Origin: Maniola hyperantus
Taxonomy: Eukaryota > Arthropoda > Insecta > Lepidoptera > Nymphalidae
DNA: 64,000 nucleotides
Assembly (NCBI RefSeq): GCF_902806685.2
Contig: NC_048538.1
Span: 744,001-808,000 of the forward strand
Reading direction: 5' to 3'
Below, piece after piece: positions 42,598 through 52,500 of this stretch. The translations under genes were made by a program, and so were the position numbers. The notes below the pieces were generated by a model. The model searched no databases. It saw only the letters and a program-made list of their open reading frames with translations, and was not told where the DNA came from. How positions within the stretch are numbered: the stretch's first letter is position 1; each line of letters starts with the position of its first letter.

Positions 42598-42662
42598 AAG
42601 ATATTATAGTCTATACAAAGTCTCGATCACCGCCGCAAGGTCGCCGGCTTATCAGTGTTTAA

Positions 42663-42935
42663 GTAATATATTTCGGAGAGTGTGCTCAGGAACTTTTCGA
42701 TCTTGTCCCCCCTTCACCATTTTACCACCGAACTGCAATACGTCGGGCGAGTTTCCATCCTTATGTCGTCGACATCCCATCTACACACACGAAACGTTTT
42801 GCGTCATCATTCCTCATACGTATGGCTAAGGTTTGGAATACTCTTCCACGATCTGTGTTTCCTACCAATTACAACCCGGGTATCTTTAAAACAAGAGTGA
42901 ATAGGCATCTTCTAGGTAAACGCGTCCCATCTTAG
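42663..42935 (+). pseudogene. LINE-J2 reverse transcriptase, C-terminal 90 codons
   Basis: An open frame from after a TAA (42660) to TAG (42933-42935). Reads YFGECAQELFDLVPPSPFYH, then RTAIRRASFHPYVVDIPSTH, SFLIRMAKVWNTLPRSVFP and FKTRVNRHLLGKRVPS. The VWNTLP..VFP and HL motifs are the usual C-terminal signature of Jockey-type insect LINEs. The catalytic domain is missing. Confidence 0.85.
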
Positions 42936-42987
42936 GCCACATCATCACTTTCCATCAGGTGTGATTGTGACTTATAATGAATAAAAA
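42936..42987 (+). mobile_element. LINE-J2 3' tail
   Basis: CATCTTAGGCCACATCATCA spans the ORF end, then CTTTCCATCAGGTGTGATTG and TAATGAATAAAAAAAA. This tail is shared with SINE-A (see findings). Confidence 0.8.
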
Positions 42988-43130
42988 AAACACCTTTGAG
43001 AATATTATAGAGATCGCTCAGGCATGCGTTCACGTGATATTTTAATTGCTGAAAACACGTATATATATAACTCCGAAAACACCCGGGATCGAACCCCCGA
43101 CCTTTCAAATGAGAGGCTGACGTTTTAACC
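42988..43130 (-). mobile_element. SINE-C, head half
   Basis: CACCTTTGAGAATATTATAG, TCAGGCATGCGTTCACG, CCCGGGATCGAACCCCCGAC and GACGTTTTAACC at the head. MITE-3 begins immediately after. Confidence 0.8.
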
Positions 43131-43312
43131 TGTGGCCGTACCGCGGTTGTTTGACAGCTACAATGTCACGATCGCAATCATCTCTGATTAGTTAATGCTC
43201 GCTCACTATTGGCCACAATGCATTGTTGCAACAAGAATCGCACAAATTCAGCCAATTAGAACAATTGAGATTGTAATAATGATTGATGCAGGTTTTAGAC
43301 AATCGCCCTGCA
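43129..43312 (+). mobile_element. MITE-3 copy
   Basis: CCTGTGGCCGTACCGCGG through CACAATGCATTGTTGCAAC to GGTTTTAGACAATCGCCCTG. Same orientation and length as 28677. Confidence 0.75.
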
Positions 43313-43335
43313 GATTCAAATTTCCAGACAATCCT

Positions 43336-43580
43336 ATCTAAATATATAAAAGGAAAAGGTGACTGACTGACTGACTGACTGACTGACTGATCTATCAATG
43401 CACAGCTCAAACTACTGGACGGATCGGGCTGAAATTTGGCATGCAGATAGCTATTATGACGTAGGCATCCGCTAAGAAAGGATTTTTCAAAATTCAACTT
43501 CTAAGGGGTTATATAGAGGGTGAAATAGAGGTTTGAAATTTGTGTAGTCCACGCGGACGAAGTCGCGAGCATAAGCTAGT
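43336..43580 (-). repeat. fam-D, complete
   Basis: AATATATAAAAGGAAAAGGT, a seven-fold GACT run, CTACTGGACGGATCGGGCTG, GACGTAGGCATCCGCTAAG, GTCCACGCGGACGAAGTCGC, CATAAGCTAGT. Confidence 0.85.
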
Positions 43581-43582
43581 TC

Positions 43583-44030
43583 AATATAATCTGAACATCA
43601 AAACACTGACAACCACGTATTTAGAACTAACAGGATGTGGGCGCCGCTCGTTAATTTAGCAGACAGACAGACAAACAGACAAAACCAATCCGTCAGCCAT
43701 CACTCAACTGTCTTTTAGGACGCGATCTTCCCATTTTAACTTTAACATTCGCTTAACATTACAGCACTCGTGTGGTAATAGAAATAAGGTCCATAATACG
43801 AGGTTAGATGTATTAATGGTGTATTATGGTGTTGTATGGGAGTAATTTAGCATCGTAAAATGGGTAATTTTCGCGGCGCGGTGATGATCTGTCATCGCAT
43901 CGCTTTATGGGGTTAAATTATACGGCGCACCGTTTTATAGGTACCCACTGATCCCAGCGCAGCGCAAATTGGGTTAGACTTTAGACTTAAGAGCTGAAGG
44001 TTAAAGCCTAAAGCCTGTTATATTTATAAC
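43583..44030. other. unique stretch
   Basis: No gene or repeat recognised. CGCGGCGCGGTGATGATCTG lies near 43873. Confidence 0.35.
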
Positions 44031-44143
44031 TAGCAGTTGCCCGCGACTTCGTCCGCGTAAAATTTTTGGTTTCTCATGAGATCTGAAATTTTCCCGTTGC
44101 AAAAGGCCTCACCTAAGGCGTTACCTACTCACTCAGTCTCAAC

Positions 44144-44589
44144 TTAAGGGGGCTCAGGCCGGTGCTTTCTTCATACAAACGTAGGAGAGCAATTACTACA
44201 TTATTTGATACTGTACGCTCAAAACTAAGTATTATATCGATTAATCTCGTCATTATATAGGTTTATTGATATATGAAACATTTAAAAAAAAATTGATTTT
44301 AAAGTTACGAGCCTCAAAAGATTCCTATTTTAACACTAAATTTATGACAACTTTGAGCGTAAATAAATAAGATTAGGGGTATAAAAATTCTAAAGAAATT
44401 TAACATTAGACATAGTTTATTTATTTATTAGTTGAAATAACTATACTTTGCAAACACAAACTCGTTTTTTCTCAAAAATACTTGTCCTAAACCCTTGATT
44501 TCGGTGAAAATCATCGTGCCTCTCACCTTTCTCATACAATGTCAAGTGAAAAGCAAATAGGTTCGGTCGAGCGTACTGCGTCACCTTAA
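44144..44589. mobile_element. 446-bp MITE with TTAA ends (piggyBac-like)
   Basis: TTAAGGGGGCTCAG at the left and the complement of CTGCGTCACCTTAA at the right: the TTAA is present on both sides and the repeats match at 7 of the next 10 bases. A TTAA target with short inverted repeats is typical of piggyBac-type elements. No transposase frame. A short fam-E scrap lies just to the left (44034-44110). Confidence 0.6.
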
Positions 44590-44599
44590 GGCACGGAAC

Positions 44600-45010
44600 C
44601 CAGAATACCTAAATGTCAATTTTCATATCTTTAACTTCAAAAACATAGGACTTTCATATAACCTTCCACCCCCCATTTCACCCTCTTAGGGGGAGGATGT
44701 TCTGAAAACCGTTTCTTAACTGACATCTACGTTCTAGAAGGAACCTACCTTCCAAATTCCAAGTTTGTAGGCCTTATATTTCCCGAGATTTCGTGATTAG
44801 TGACTGTGTGAGTGAGTGAGTGAGTGACTGTGTGTGAGTGACTGTGTGTGAGTGACTGTGTGTGAGTGAGTGAGTGAGTGAGTGTGTGAGTGAGTGAGTG
44901 AGTGAGTGAGTGAGTGAGTGAGTGAGTGAGTGAGTGAGTGAGTGAGTGAGTGAGTGAGTGAGTGAGTGAGTGAGTGAGTGAGTGAGTGGTATTTCTCTTT
45001 TATATTTCTC
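44600..45010 (+). repeat. inverted partner of the 38402 repeat
   Basis: CATAGGACTTTCATATAACC, CCGTTTCTTAACTGACATC, GAACCTACCTTCCAAATTCC, GAGATTTCGTGATTAGTGAC, then the expanded tetramer and GTGGTATTTCTCTTTTATAT. Confidence 0.75.
44803..44988. repeat. (TGAG)n microsatellite
   Basis: Nearly pure GAGT/TGAG repeat with a few GTGT interruptions at the left. The minus-strand Leu-Thr-His-Ser peptide is a by-product. Confidence 0.95.
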
Positions 45011-45247
45011 TTTTTTCACAACAAGCTCTGCTGCGTTTATGCACCCTCTAATTACAGCTATTTCCGCCACCGAACCAAATTTTTCGTAAGTCCGTTTAGT
45101 CGCACGTTAGCGCGCTCCAGATTACCCATACCGCGCACTTTGGCTGCGCTCAACGCGCTGCTGAAGGAGTCCCCTCGCTGTGACATATTTGCTGACAAAT
45201 GGGCTGACCTCATGGGTCAGATCTTGCACTTTTGTGAAAATTTATAA
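45010..45247 (+). pseudogene. LINE ORF C-terminal fragment
   Basis: Reads YFRHRTKFFVSPFSRTLARS, then PIPRTLAALNALLKESPRCD and FADKWADLMGQILHFCENL to a stop. HRT..F..PFSRT..R....IPR.L is a pattern of insect LINE C-termini. The tail continues to an AATAATAAT run at 45355-45380. A reliable clade call is not possible. Confidence 0.5.
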
Positions 45248-45584
45248 TTTTGCTTTTCAAAATTTATAATTTTAACAATTTTTGTAAGTATGTTTATGTT
45301 AGTTTGTACTCGTAGTTTAATTAGTGTAATTGGCTTTATGGCCGTTCTAATTAAATAATAAATAAATAATAATAATAATATATAGGTACCTATAGATTTT
45401 CGCGTTCGCTGCGGAGATGATGACACGCACAAGCCAAACGCATCTGTTCTGCAAGATGACCTGCGGGGACTTAGGTGTGTGATACCTAAGCTACTTAATA
45501 TTTAAACTATTAATTCTCTGTTGCGATTTTGGGAAGATTGGTTTTTTGAAAGTGGGTCATCTATCACGACTTTACCCTACTCAA

Positions 45585-45672
45585 ACTTCCAAGGTCGAAG
45601 TCTGCTAATCCGTATTTGAAACCCGTTCTCAGTAATGAGCCAGCTGCGATGGGTTGATGATGATGATGATGA
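45585..45672 (+). mobile_element. SINE-C 3' end
   Basis: AGTCTGCTAATCCGTATTTG, GTAATGAGCCAGCTGCGATG, then GGTTGATGATGATGATGATG. Confidence 0.75.
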
Positions 45673-45711
45673 TCATCAGTAACTTAAAATCCCTTTTTTC
45701 TACCATAAATT

Positions 45712-45865
45712 CTCCGTGCGACTCGTCTCATGTCGTCCGTCCACCTAGTGGGGGGTCTTCCGGTTCAAATAAAAAATCATCAAAATCGGTTGAAATGTTG
45801 GGCCGTGAAAAGCTAGCAGACAGACAGACAGACACACTTTCGCATTTGTAATATTAGTATGGATC
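45712..45865. repeat. RTE scrap (minus) joined to fam-E end (plus)
   Basis: 45712-45762 is CTCCGTGCGACTCGTCTCAT, GTCCGTCCACCTAGTGGGG (RTE, minus). 45766-45865 is the fam-E end TCATCAAAATCGGTTGAAAT, GCAGACAGACAGACAC, AATATTAGTATGGATC. Confidence 0.7.
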
Positions 45866-45963
45866 AAAAACCTGACCTACCTAATTAATTTGCCTAATAA
45901 TTATTTTATTTATTGTTGACGTAAGATTCGTTTATTTAACACCCATTACGTAGAATAGGTACC

Positions 45964-46172
45964 TTTTTTTTATTTTTATTTTTATTCAGATACAAGTTAG
46001 CCCTTGACTGCAATCTCACCTGGTGGTAAGTGATGATGCAGTCTAAGATGATAGCGGGCTAACCTGGAAGGAGTATGGCAGTTTTTATTAAACCCATACC
46101 CCTTTGGTTTCTACACGGCATCGTACCGGAACGCTAAATCGCTTGGCGGCACGGCTTTGCCGGTAGGGTGGT
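45964..46172 (-). mobile_element. SINE-A, 5' truncated
   Basis: T-rich tail, AGATACAAGTTAGCCCTTGA, CCTGGTGGTAAGTGATGATG, ACCCCTTTGGTTTCTACACG, CTTGGCGGCACGGCTTTGCC. Confidence 0.88.
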
Positions 46173-46379
46173 ACCTACCTATACCAACCTTTTTTTTTTT
46201 GATCTTCTTCTGGCTTTACACAGATTAACCAATTATACCAACCTGCCTAACTCAGTCCTCCCTACCGAACTAAATATATCAGGTGCGCAGAACATTTTAA
46301 TCACAATGTATTTTTATGACAAAACTCAATTTCAAACCTATCTACCTACTGACTGAATTTTTAAACCTACTAACCTTAC

Positions 46380-47030
46380 AATTTTTTAACTAAATAAGAT
46401 AACCAAATTATGAAAGAGTTTTCTAAAACAAAAAAAAAATTGAATATTGTTGCATTTTCAACAATATCGTGTACCTACATAATAAATATAATTTGAGTAA
46501 AAAAAAAACTTAAATAAAACATACCTACCTACATAAAAATGTACCTACCTACCTAATAAGAAACATTAGATACTAAATAGGCGACAATGACTTGAAATGA
46601 AATAATTCAAGACGAAGACAAAGAAATTTTATAGATGTATAAATCTATTAAGTAGTAAAACCTAGTTAAGCCAAGTATTTAACTCAAAACAAAAATTACC
46701 TATCAGGAATAGGAAGACAGAATTTTGGTTAGGTAGGTAGGTACCTACTTGGGTGCCTATTAAGTATCTTTAAAAGCATAAAATATTTTTTATTCAGGTA
46801 ATCCACTAAGGACCTGTTTCACAAGCGCCACAAAAACTTTATCATAAATTTATGTCATCATCTTCGTCAGAAAATTTTATTTGGTGGTTGTGATACATTT
46901 TTTTTTAAATATTGTAAACCTAAGTATCTACCTATGTCTTAGGTTGACATTACAAAAACCTAATCAAAATCGTTCGTCTTCAAAGTGCAGTAGTCGTAAC
47001 GCAACAAATTGGCAAGAATGTAGGCACAAC
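46380..47030. other. repeat-poor AT-rich stretch
   Basis: Only TACCTACC microsatellite runs. Start of a region (to about 50.9 kb) with no SINE, LINE or MITE that I recognise. Confidence 0.45.
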
Positions 47031-47034
47031 ATCA

Positions 47035-47205
47035 ATTGCGAGGCGCGGGGCAAGGGGGCCGCGGTGGGCGGCGGGCGGGGCCCGAGGCGCCGCCCGGTGC
47101 GAGCGGGACGGTTGACTGCAGCGTGCACGCGTGTGTCGACTGTCGTCACACGCCGCGCCGCCAGTGCAAGGTCACCGAGTGTGGCTGTGGTCTGACGTGT
47201 TATGA
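47035..47205. promoter_or_regulatory. CpG-rich island
   Basis: GAGGCGCGGGGCAAGGGGG through GCCCGAGGCGCCGCCCGGTG to CACACGCCGCGCCGCCAG. Dense CpG in AT-rich surroundings. All frames are open because of composition, so no protein is called. Its position 500 bp upstream of the candidate first exon fits a promoter-proximal element. Confidence 0.45.
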
Positions 47206-47699
47206 ATGCTTTTTTTAAATATTTTTTTTGCAAAATATTTTTTTAGGTTCTTATTGAAAGTATTTTTAGTAGGTATTAGTTAATCTAATCTACTTGAAAA
47301 AATAGATTTTGAAAACTGAATAAAGCACAACACAATTCAATGGTTTCAAATGTCAATGAAAAGACTAAATTGTGTTTGGCTTTTTGGTTTTTTTAACGTG
47401 TTTCGAATTTGTATTAGAATTTAGAGTTACAACATTTTATTTTTTAGATATACCTACTCGTGTACTTATTTTCAGCTGGTTATCTCCTTAAAAATATGTA
47501 AGTTAATATCAAGATATCATACATTTCCTCTGTCTATTCACACATACAGCAACTTAACAATAACTTATTAAATAAACAACTTATGAAATAAAACATTCAG
47601 TTAAGTACACAACAATAGAATCATTTAATTTCAATCTATCATAAAATAAAAATAATTATGGAAAAATGCAGCTTTGCAAAAGTGAATGCAAAAATGCAT

Positions 47700-48290
47700 A
47701 ATATTACTACGCCGATCTGTTGGACTCGTGTCGAGCGTGGACGTTTGATTGAGTGGCTCACTGTACTGTGCGCTAGTTCGGAAAACGTCCGCGCGGCGAC
47801 GTGTGGTGGCGCTAGCGTGCCGGTGCCGCGGCGCGCGTCACTCCGGCCGCGGCGAGCGACCACTCCGCACCGCGTCCCGCTCGCTCGCGCGTAAACACGC
47901 GAACCGCACGCGTGCGACCGTACTCCGCGAAGTGACGAAAAACAACCCTTAAGTGTCATTATACCGACTTGTGACGTTGTGCCAGTTTTGTGTTAAAGTG
48001 AAAAATTATCTTTTAAATAATATTATAAGTTAAAATCTCAAAAACCTTATACAAATTACAACGACAACATACGAGTCGACTCGACACCTGTTCAAATACG
48101 ATTTGTTTGATTTGATGGATTGAAGGTTCGACGTGCCAGTGTCGAGGAATTCGTTTCACGTATGACGACAAACAAATAGAAGTAAGAAAACAAAGGATTT
48201 TGACACGTTGCTTGCTTAGGTGCAGGTGACAGATTGTGACTCGTGTGCCAGAAAGACCACTTCGAGAATTGGACACACTTTATCATCCAG
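47700..48290 (+). promoter_or_regulatory. candidate host promoter and non-coding first exon
   Basis: A CpG-rich core (47745-47940) passes into AT-richer DNA with features of an insect 5' leader (TTGTGTTAAAGTGAAAAATT near 47990), ending at a strong donor, ATCCAG|GTAAGAAC (junction 48290/48291). No long ORF starts with a convincing ATG, so the exon would be untranslated or long non-coding. The transcription start is not located. Lack of transposons across 46.4-50.9 kb supports functional DNA. The gene is not recognised. Confidence 0.4.
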
Positions 48291-48429
48291 GTAAGAACGC
48301 CACAAGTCAAAAATGAATAGAATATAGAGAGACAACTCTAGAATTTATAAAATTACAATCGTCTAGTTACTAAGTAGGTACCTAGGTATAAAATAATTAT
48401 AAAGAATAATGAACTCTATATACTTATGT

Positions 48430-48670
48430 TTTATCAATTAAACCTAAAATTAATTTCATACATTAAAAGTTAAAAGTGACTTATGTTGGATATAATCCAG
48501 GTAAGAAAAACATAAGTAAGTGAATATTACATTCATAGAAAAAAAAGCGTCGACTCTACCATTTTAAAACTACACTTTGCTGGTTATGTGAACCCGTTCT
48601 CTACATTTTTTTCAGTTAAACTTAAAATTGATACGTCAAAATACAAGTTTAGAGTGACTTTTGTTGGATT
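48430..48670. repeat. diverged tandem pair with a second donor-like site
   Basis: AAGTGACTTATGTTGGATAT (48474) matches GAGTGACTTTTGTTGGATTT (48651), offset about 178 bp, and AAACCTAAAATTAATTTCAT matches AAACTTAAAATTGATACGTC. The first copy carries AATCCAG|GTAAGAAA (48500/48501), close in sequence to the donor at 48290, so that element appears duplicated. Confidence 0.5.
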
Positions 48671-48679
48671 TAATAAGTT

Positions 48680-50950
48680 TTCGTAGCGTGCCAGGACCGG
48701 AAAACTTTGAAAATTGTCCGTAAAGCCCACAGTGGCGACACAGCGGCGGCCGGCGCCGGTACTGTGAACTATGGCACGCGAGTTTGCATGAAATAGTACC
48801 ACTGAAAAACTATTTTCAACTTGACTAACTTGGTTTTGACATAACTTTCTATGTTTTGACATTTAGAACTGACGTCTTTCTTGATTAATTCGTTCAAAAC
48901 CTTAGTGTAAGTAAATAAATATTCGATTAAACATTGCCTTTATTTGATAACCAGGGTTTATAAAATATTGCACTGTTTTGGAATTCATTTCTCATGAAAA
49001 ACACGTTATATTATGATATATTTACTAACTTTTATCATTTAACAATGAGGAAAATGGTGCTAATGTGACTTATTAATCAGGGTTTAGGACAAAATTTACA
49101 TTAATTGATCAAAGAGATTAATTATTGTTAATTTCATACAGATATGTCATCAATGAAAAATAATGTAGAATTGGATATTACTCAAGTACCTAGTTAATTT
49201 GATTTTGGGGTTTTATCTGTATTTTGCAATAGATATCTACCTATAAATAAATTTTCTAATTACAAATATAAATGATTATTTTCCGCTCTATAATATTTAT
49301 TGTGTTTACAATTAGGTATACTTGTAGGGACTTGAAAAGATAGAAGAAATATTTTTTAAAATAAATAAAATTAACAAAAGACAGCTAGGCATAAAATTAC
49401 ACTATTTGCGTACCCACTTATCAATTATAGAGTAGGAAAATACCAACGTCCCAAAGTATTTAATTAACAATATTTAATTTAACAGTCTTAGTTTAATTAC
49501 AATAAACATAAAACAATACACATAAATAATTTTTTAAAAAAATATCAGCCTTTATTTAGACTTTGTTAATTAGAAATACCTACCTAATAATAATTTGGAT
49601 ATTTAAAGGAAACTCGGTTGTAAAGAAGAATACTTAGTAGGTATCACAACTAATTCGTAAATATCGTATTAATATAATGTAACATGACTTGATAGAATAT
49701 AAACATATTATTCATTGTAAGCAAACCAAGATAATAATATAAAAAAAAATTAATACATTCTTTAAATAAATATGTAGTAGCAAAAAAACAATCAACATGC
49801 ACCCGGTGAGGTGAGTTCCACCCCGAGAGAGTATTTTTTGTGAAATCCGCCATCTTTACTTGTGTAGTAGAATGCACGGCGCGCGGGGGCCAGGGGCGGG
49901 GCGCCAGAGCGGGACGGCAAGCAAACATAGCGCCACGAGGATTTTCAAAATGTTTTATGCACCTGCTTTTCTTTACTAATAAATTATTTTATATTAATTT
50001 GTGATTTAATTTCAAACAGACTCATATTTTAAAATGTCTCATACACCTGATTCTTTGTTTAGCTTTTACCTTAATTTTTTTTAAATTTATTAGGTACCAA
50101 CCTATCAAAACTACTGAGGATTGAACGTGTGTTTTAATTTTTTTTAATAACTGCTTGAAATAAATAAATGCTTTCGATATAATTTATTATTAATAACTGG
50201 TTAATTAGAATGAAAAGTTTTTTTTAATTATTGTTGTTTTAAACGGCTTAAGGTTGTTTGCGTTTAGGTACAAGTGGGTACTTTATTAATTCTTTTGATT
50301 CTGTATTTAATTTTACAGATATCTTTAATTTTACAGGTTTTATTTAGATACTTATAAATTAAATAATATTTATTCTATAATATTATTTTAATTTATTGAT
50401 TATATTTAATTTTATTTCGTTTACCTACCTATAAAAAACATAGATTGAAGTCCTTGGGTCCTACAGTACGGTGCTTCTTGCAAAATAAGACAAACTTAAA
50501 TCTTATCTTATCTTATCTTAGGTAGGTAATTTTATTTATAGAGTTATGTAAGGATACGTATAATCTATTAATAAGCAATTTAAAATATGAAAATATCCTA
50601 CCTTACTAATAAAATCATTAACCTCCTCTATTAATTACTCTTTTATAGAATCTTTCTATCATTAAAGTAATAATATAATAAGCTAAATTATTACTAAAAA
50701 TGTCGTTAAACTAATAATTTATCGCATCTGGACACTCGGTAGGTTGTATTAATTCATAATATTAATATCTCGTATCAAGCTAATGGTTGTTCTTTCTGAT
50801 ATAAAGTTTTATAACTGTTATGATTTTCTTAATTTACGATTGATAATATTTTATTGTAATAGTTATTAATCTATTAATAGTAGGCTTGACGCTTCACAAC
50901 GATCTTAAATAAAAATATAAAGTACCTATACCTATCTATTTTATTCATTT
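48680..50950. other. repeat-poor AT-rich stretch
   Basis: No transposon recognised. Two GC-rich spots: 48735-48785 (GCGGCGGCCGGCGCCGG) and 49855-49925. The second has on the minus strand AAGATGGCGGATTTC in strong start context, but the frame soon becomes low-complexity and I do not call it. A plus-strand GAG|GTGAGT lies at 49810. Confidence 0.4.
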
Positions 50951-50953
50951 ATT

Positions 50954-51241
50954 TCATCATCATCAATCGATAGACGTCCACTGCTGGACATAGATCTCTT
51001 GAAGGAACTTCCACACCATTCCAGCACCTTGGGAGTCTTGGGACCCCAACGTCTATCGGTTGTACCTACGAACTATGTGCCCTGCCCATTGCCACTTCAG
51101 CTTCGCAACCCGTAGAGCTATGTCGGTTACTCTAGTTCTCCTACGGATCTCCTCATTTCTGATTTGTTCACGTAGAGAAACTCCGCACATAGCTCTCTCC
51201 ATCGCCCGCTGAGTGACTCTGAGCTTTCTTATGAGGCCCAT
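50954..51241 (-). pseudogene. RTE LINE 3' end with ORF C-terminus
   Basis: CATCATCATCAATCGATAGA tail, a deletion, then on the minus strand MGLIRKLRVTQRAMERAMCG, VSLREQIRNEEIRRRTRVTD, KLKWQWAGHIVRRY. This is the normal order, against which the 55.3-57.9 kb array is rearranged. Confidence 0.85.
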
Positions 51242-51377
51242 TTATTTATTCAATAGGTACGTATTTGCAATTGTAGGACATGCAATTATTTCACACGGGC
51301 TACCTTATATCTTTAAGAGATTTTTACCAGCTTTGCTCCACTATTAGATTCCGTATGCGGTATGACATATCATTGTA

Positions 51378-51535
51378 GGCAAAGTACAGGACGCGGCAGA
51401 AAATATTGTACCTAGGTACATCGACCTTTAGAAAGAGAGAGAGAGAAGGTTTCTGTCATTTAGACCGAAAAAACGTCACATAGGTATGAGTGGCAGAGAC
51501 AACGCTCTACACAGCCGAAATGTCATTCTATAAGT
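51378..51535. mobile_element. MITE-1, diverged
   Basis: GTACAGGACGCGGCAGAAAA, CATCGACCTTTAGAAAGAG with a GA run, then GTATGAGTGGCAGAGACAAC and GCTCTACACAGCCG. Confidence 0.7.
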
Positions 51536-51648
51536 ATCACGATTACAATAGGGATTTCTTGCCGGCTACTGTTGACAAGTCTAGCCTTTCTACATTGGCA
51601 AATTGTCTAATTTTCTTGCCATTATCTCAGCCAGTAACGTACTGTTTA

Positions 51649-51868
51649 ATCTAAATATATAAAATGAGAAGGTGACTGACTGACTGATCTATCAACGCCC
51701 AGCTCAAACTACTGGATGGATCGGGCTGAAATTTGGCATGCAGATAGCTATTATGACGTAGACATCCGCTAAGAAAGGATTTTTGAAAATTCAACCCCTA
51801 AAGGGCTGAAATAGGGGTTTGAAATTTGTGTAGTCCACACGGACAAAGTCGCGGGGATAAGCTAGTAT
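51649..51868 (-). repeat. fam-D, complete
   Basis: AGGTGACTGACTGACTGATC, CTACTGGATGGATCGGGCTG, TTATGACGTAGACATCCGCT, GTCCACACGGACAAAGTCGC, ATAAGCTAGT. Confidence 0.85.
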
Positions 51869-52255
51869 GGTATAAGATTAAAGAAAAATTAACGCGGAAG
51901 AACAATAATTCCCATCTATTCATTGTATTGATCGATCGATTTAAAAAATCGCACGTTTCTGAACGGATGCGTGACTGATGTACCTAACGACATAAACCGG
52001 CAATTAGCGAACAAGATGGCCGCCTGCGCCCGCGCCGCCAATGTCAATAGCGGCGTAAATCATGCGCCATGTTTACTGTGACTATTGATTATTATTAAAC
52101 ATTTATTTTTGCTCATCGGCCTCTTTGTCTTTGTCGGATAAGACGAGAACACACTATAAGATGCGACAGTCGTGCGACAAAAAAGCCGTTTTGTTTGTTA
52201 GAAAATACCTAAGTACCTACTTCAGTTTATGGGGTGAGGCGTGATCTAGCGCGAT
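51869..52255. other. unique stretch
   Basis: AACAAGATGGCCGCCTGCGC near 52010 and a GC-richer patch. No gene recognised. Confidence 0.35.
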
Positions 52256-52257
52256 AG

Positions 52258-52500
52258 TATTTTTAAAAATAGAGATAGCGAGCAAACGAGCAGGCGGGTC
52301 ACCTGATGTTAAGTGATTACCGCCGCCCATGAACATTTACAGCACCAGAGGAACCGCCACGAACACCGCCGATGGGAGTTGGTTCCACAGTTTGCATGTG
52401 CGTGGAAAAAGGATCTGGCACAACGGGTGGTCGAAGTGCTCCAGAAACCCAGGTGGTGATGGTGGAATTGATTGCGGTGGCGTGTGGTGCGGCTAAGCAC
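52258..52500 (-). mobile_element. LINE 3' region
   Basis: GAGATAGCGAGCAAACGAGC, GGTCACCTGATGTTAAGTGA, CCGCCGCCCATGAACATTTA, then CCGATGGGAGTTGGTTCCAC and GGTGGAATTGATTGCGGTGG. Reverse of the 4819 module, extended. The ORF, if any, is broken. Confidence 0.55.

Noticed and set aside
44774..45070. 98-codon Leu-Thr-His-Ser repeat protein
   Set aside because: Translation of the TGAG microsatellite.
46964..47233. Cys-rich or Arg-rich peptides over the CpG island
   Set aside because: Several frames on both strands are open at once because of GC content. No frame has a convincing start, domain or codon pattern.
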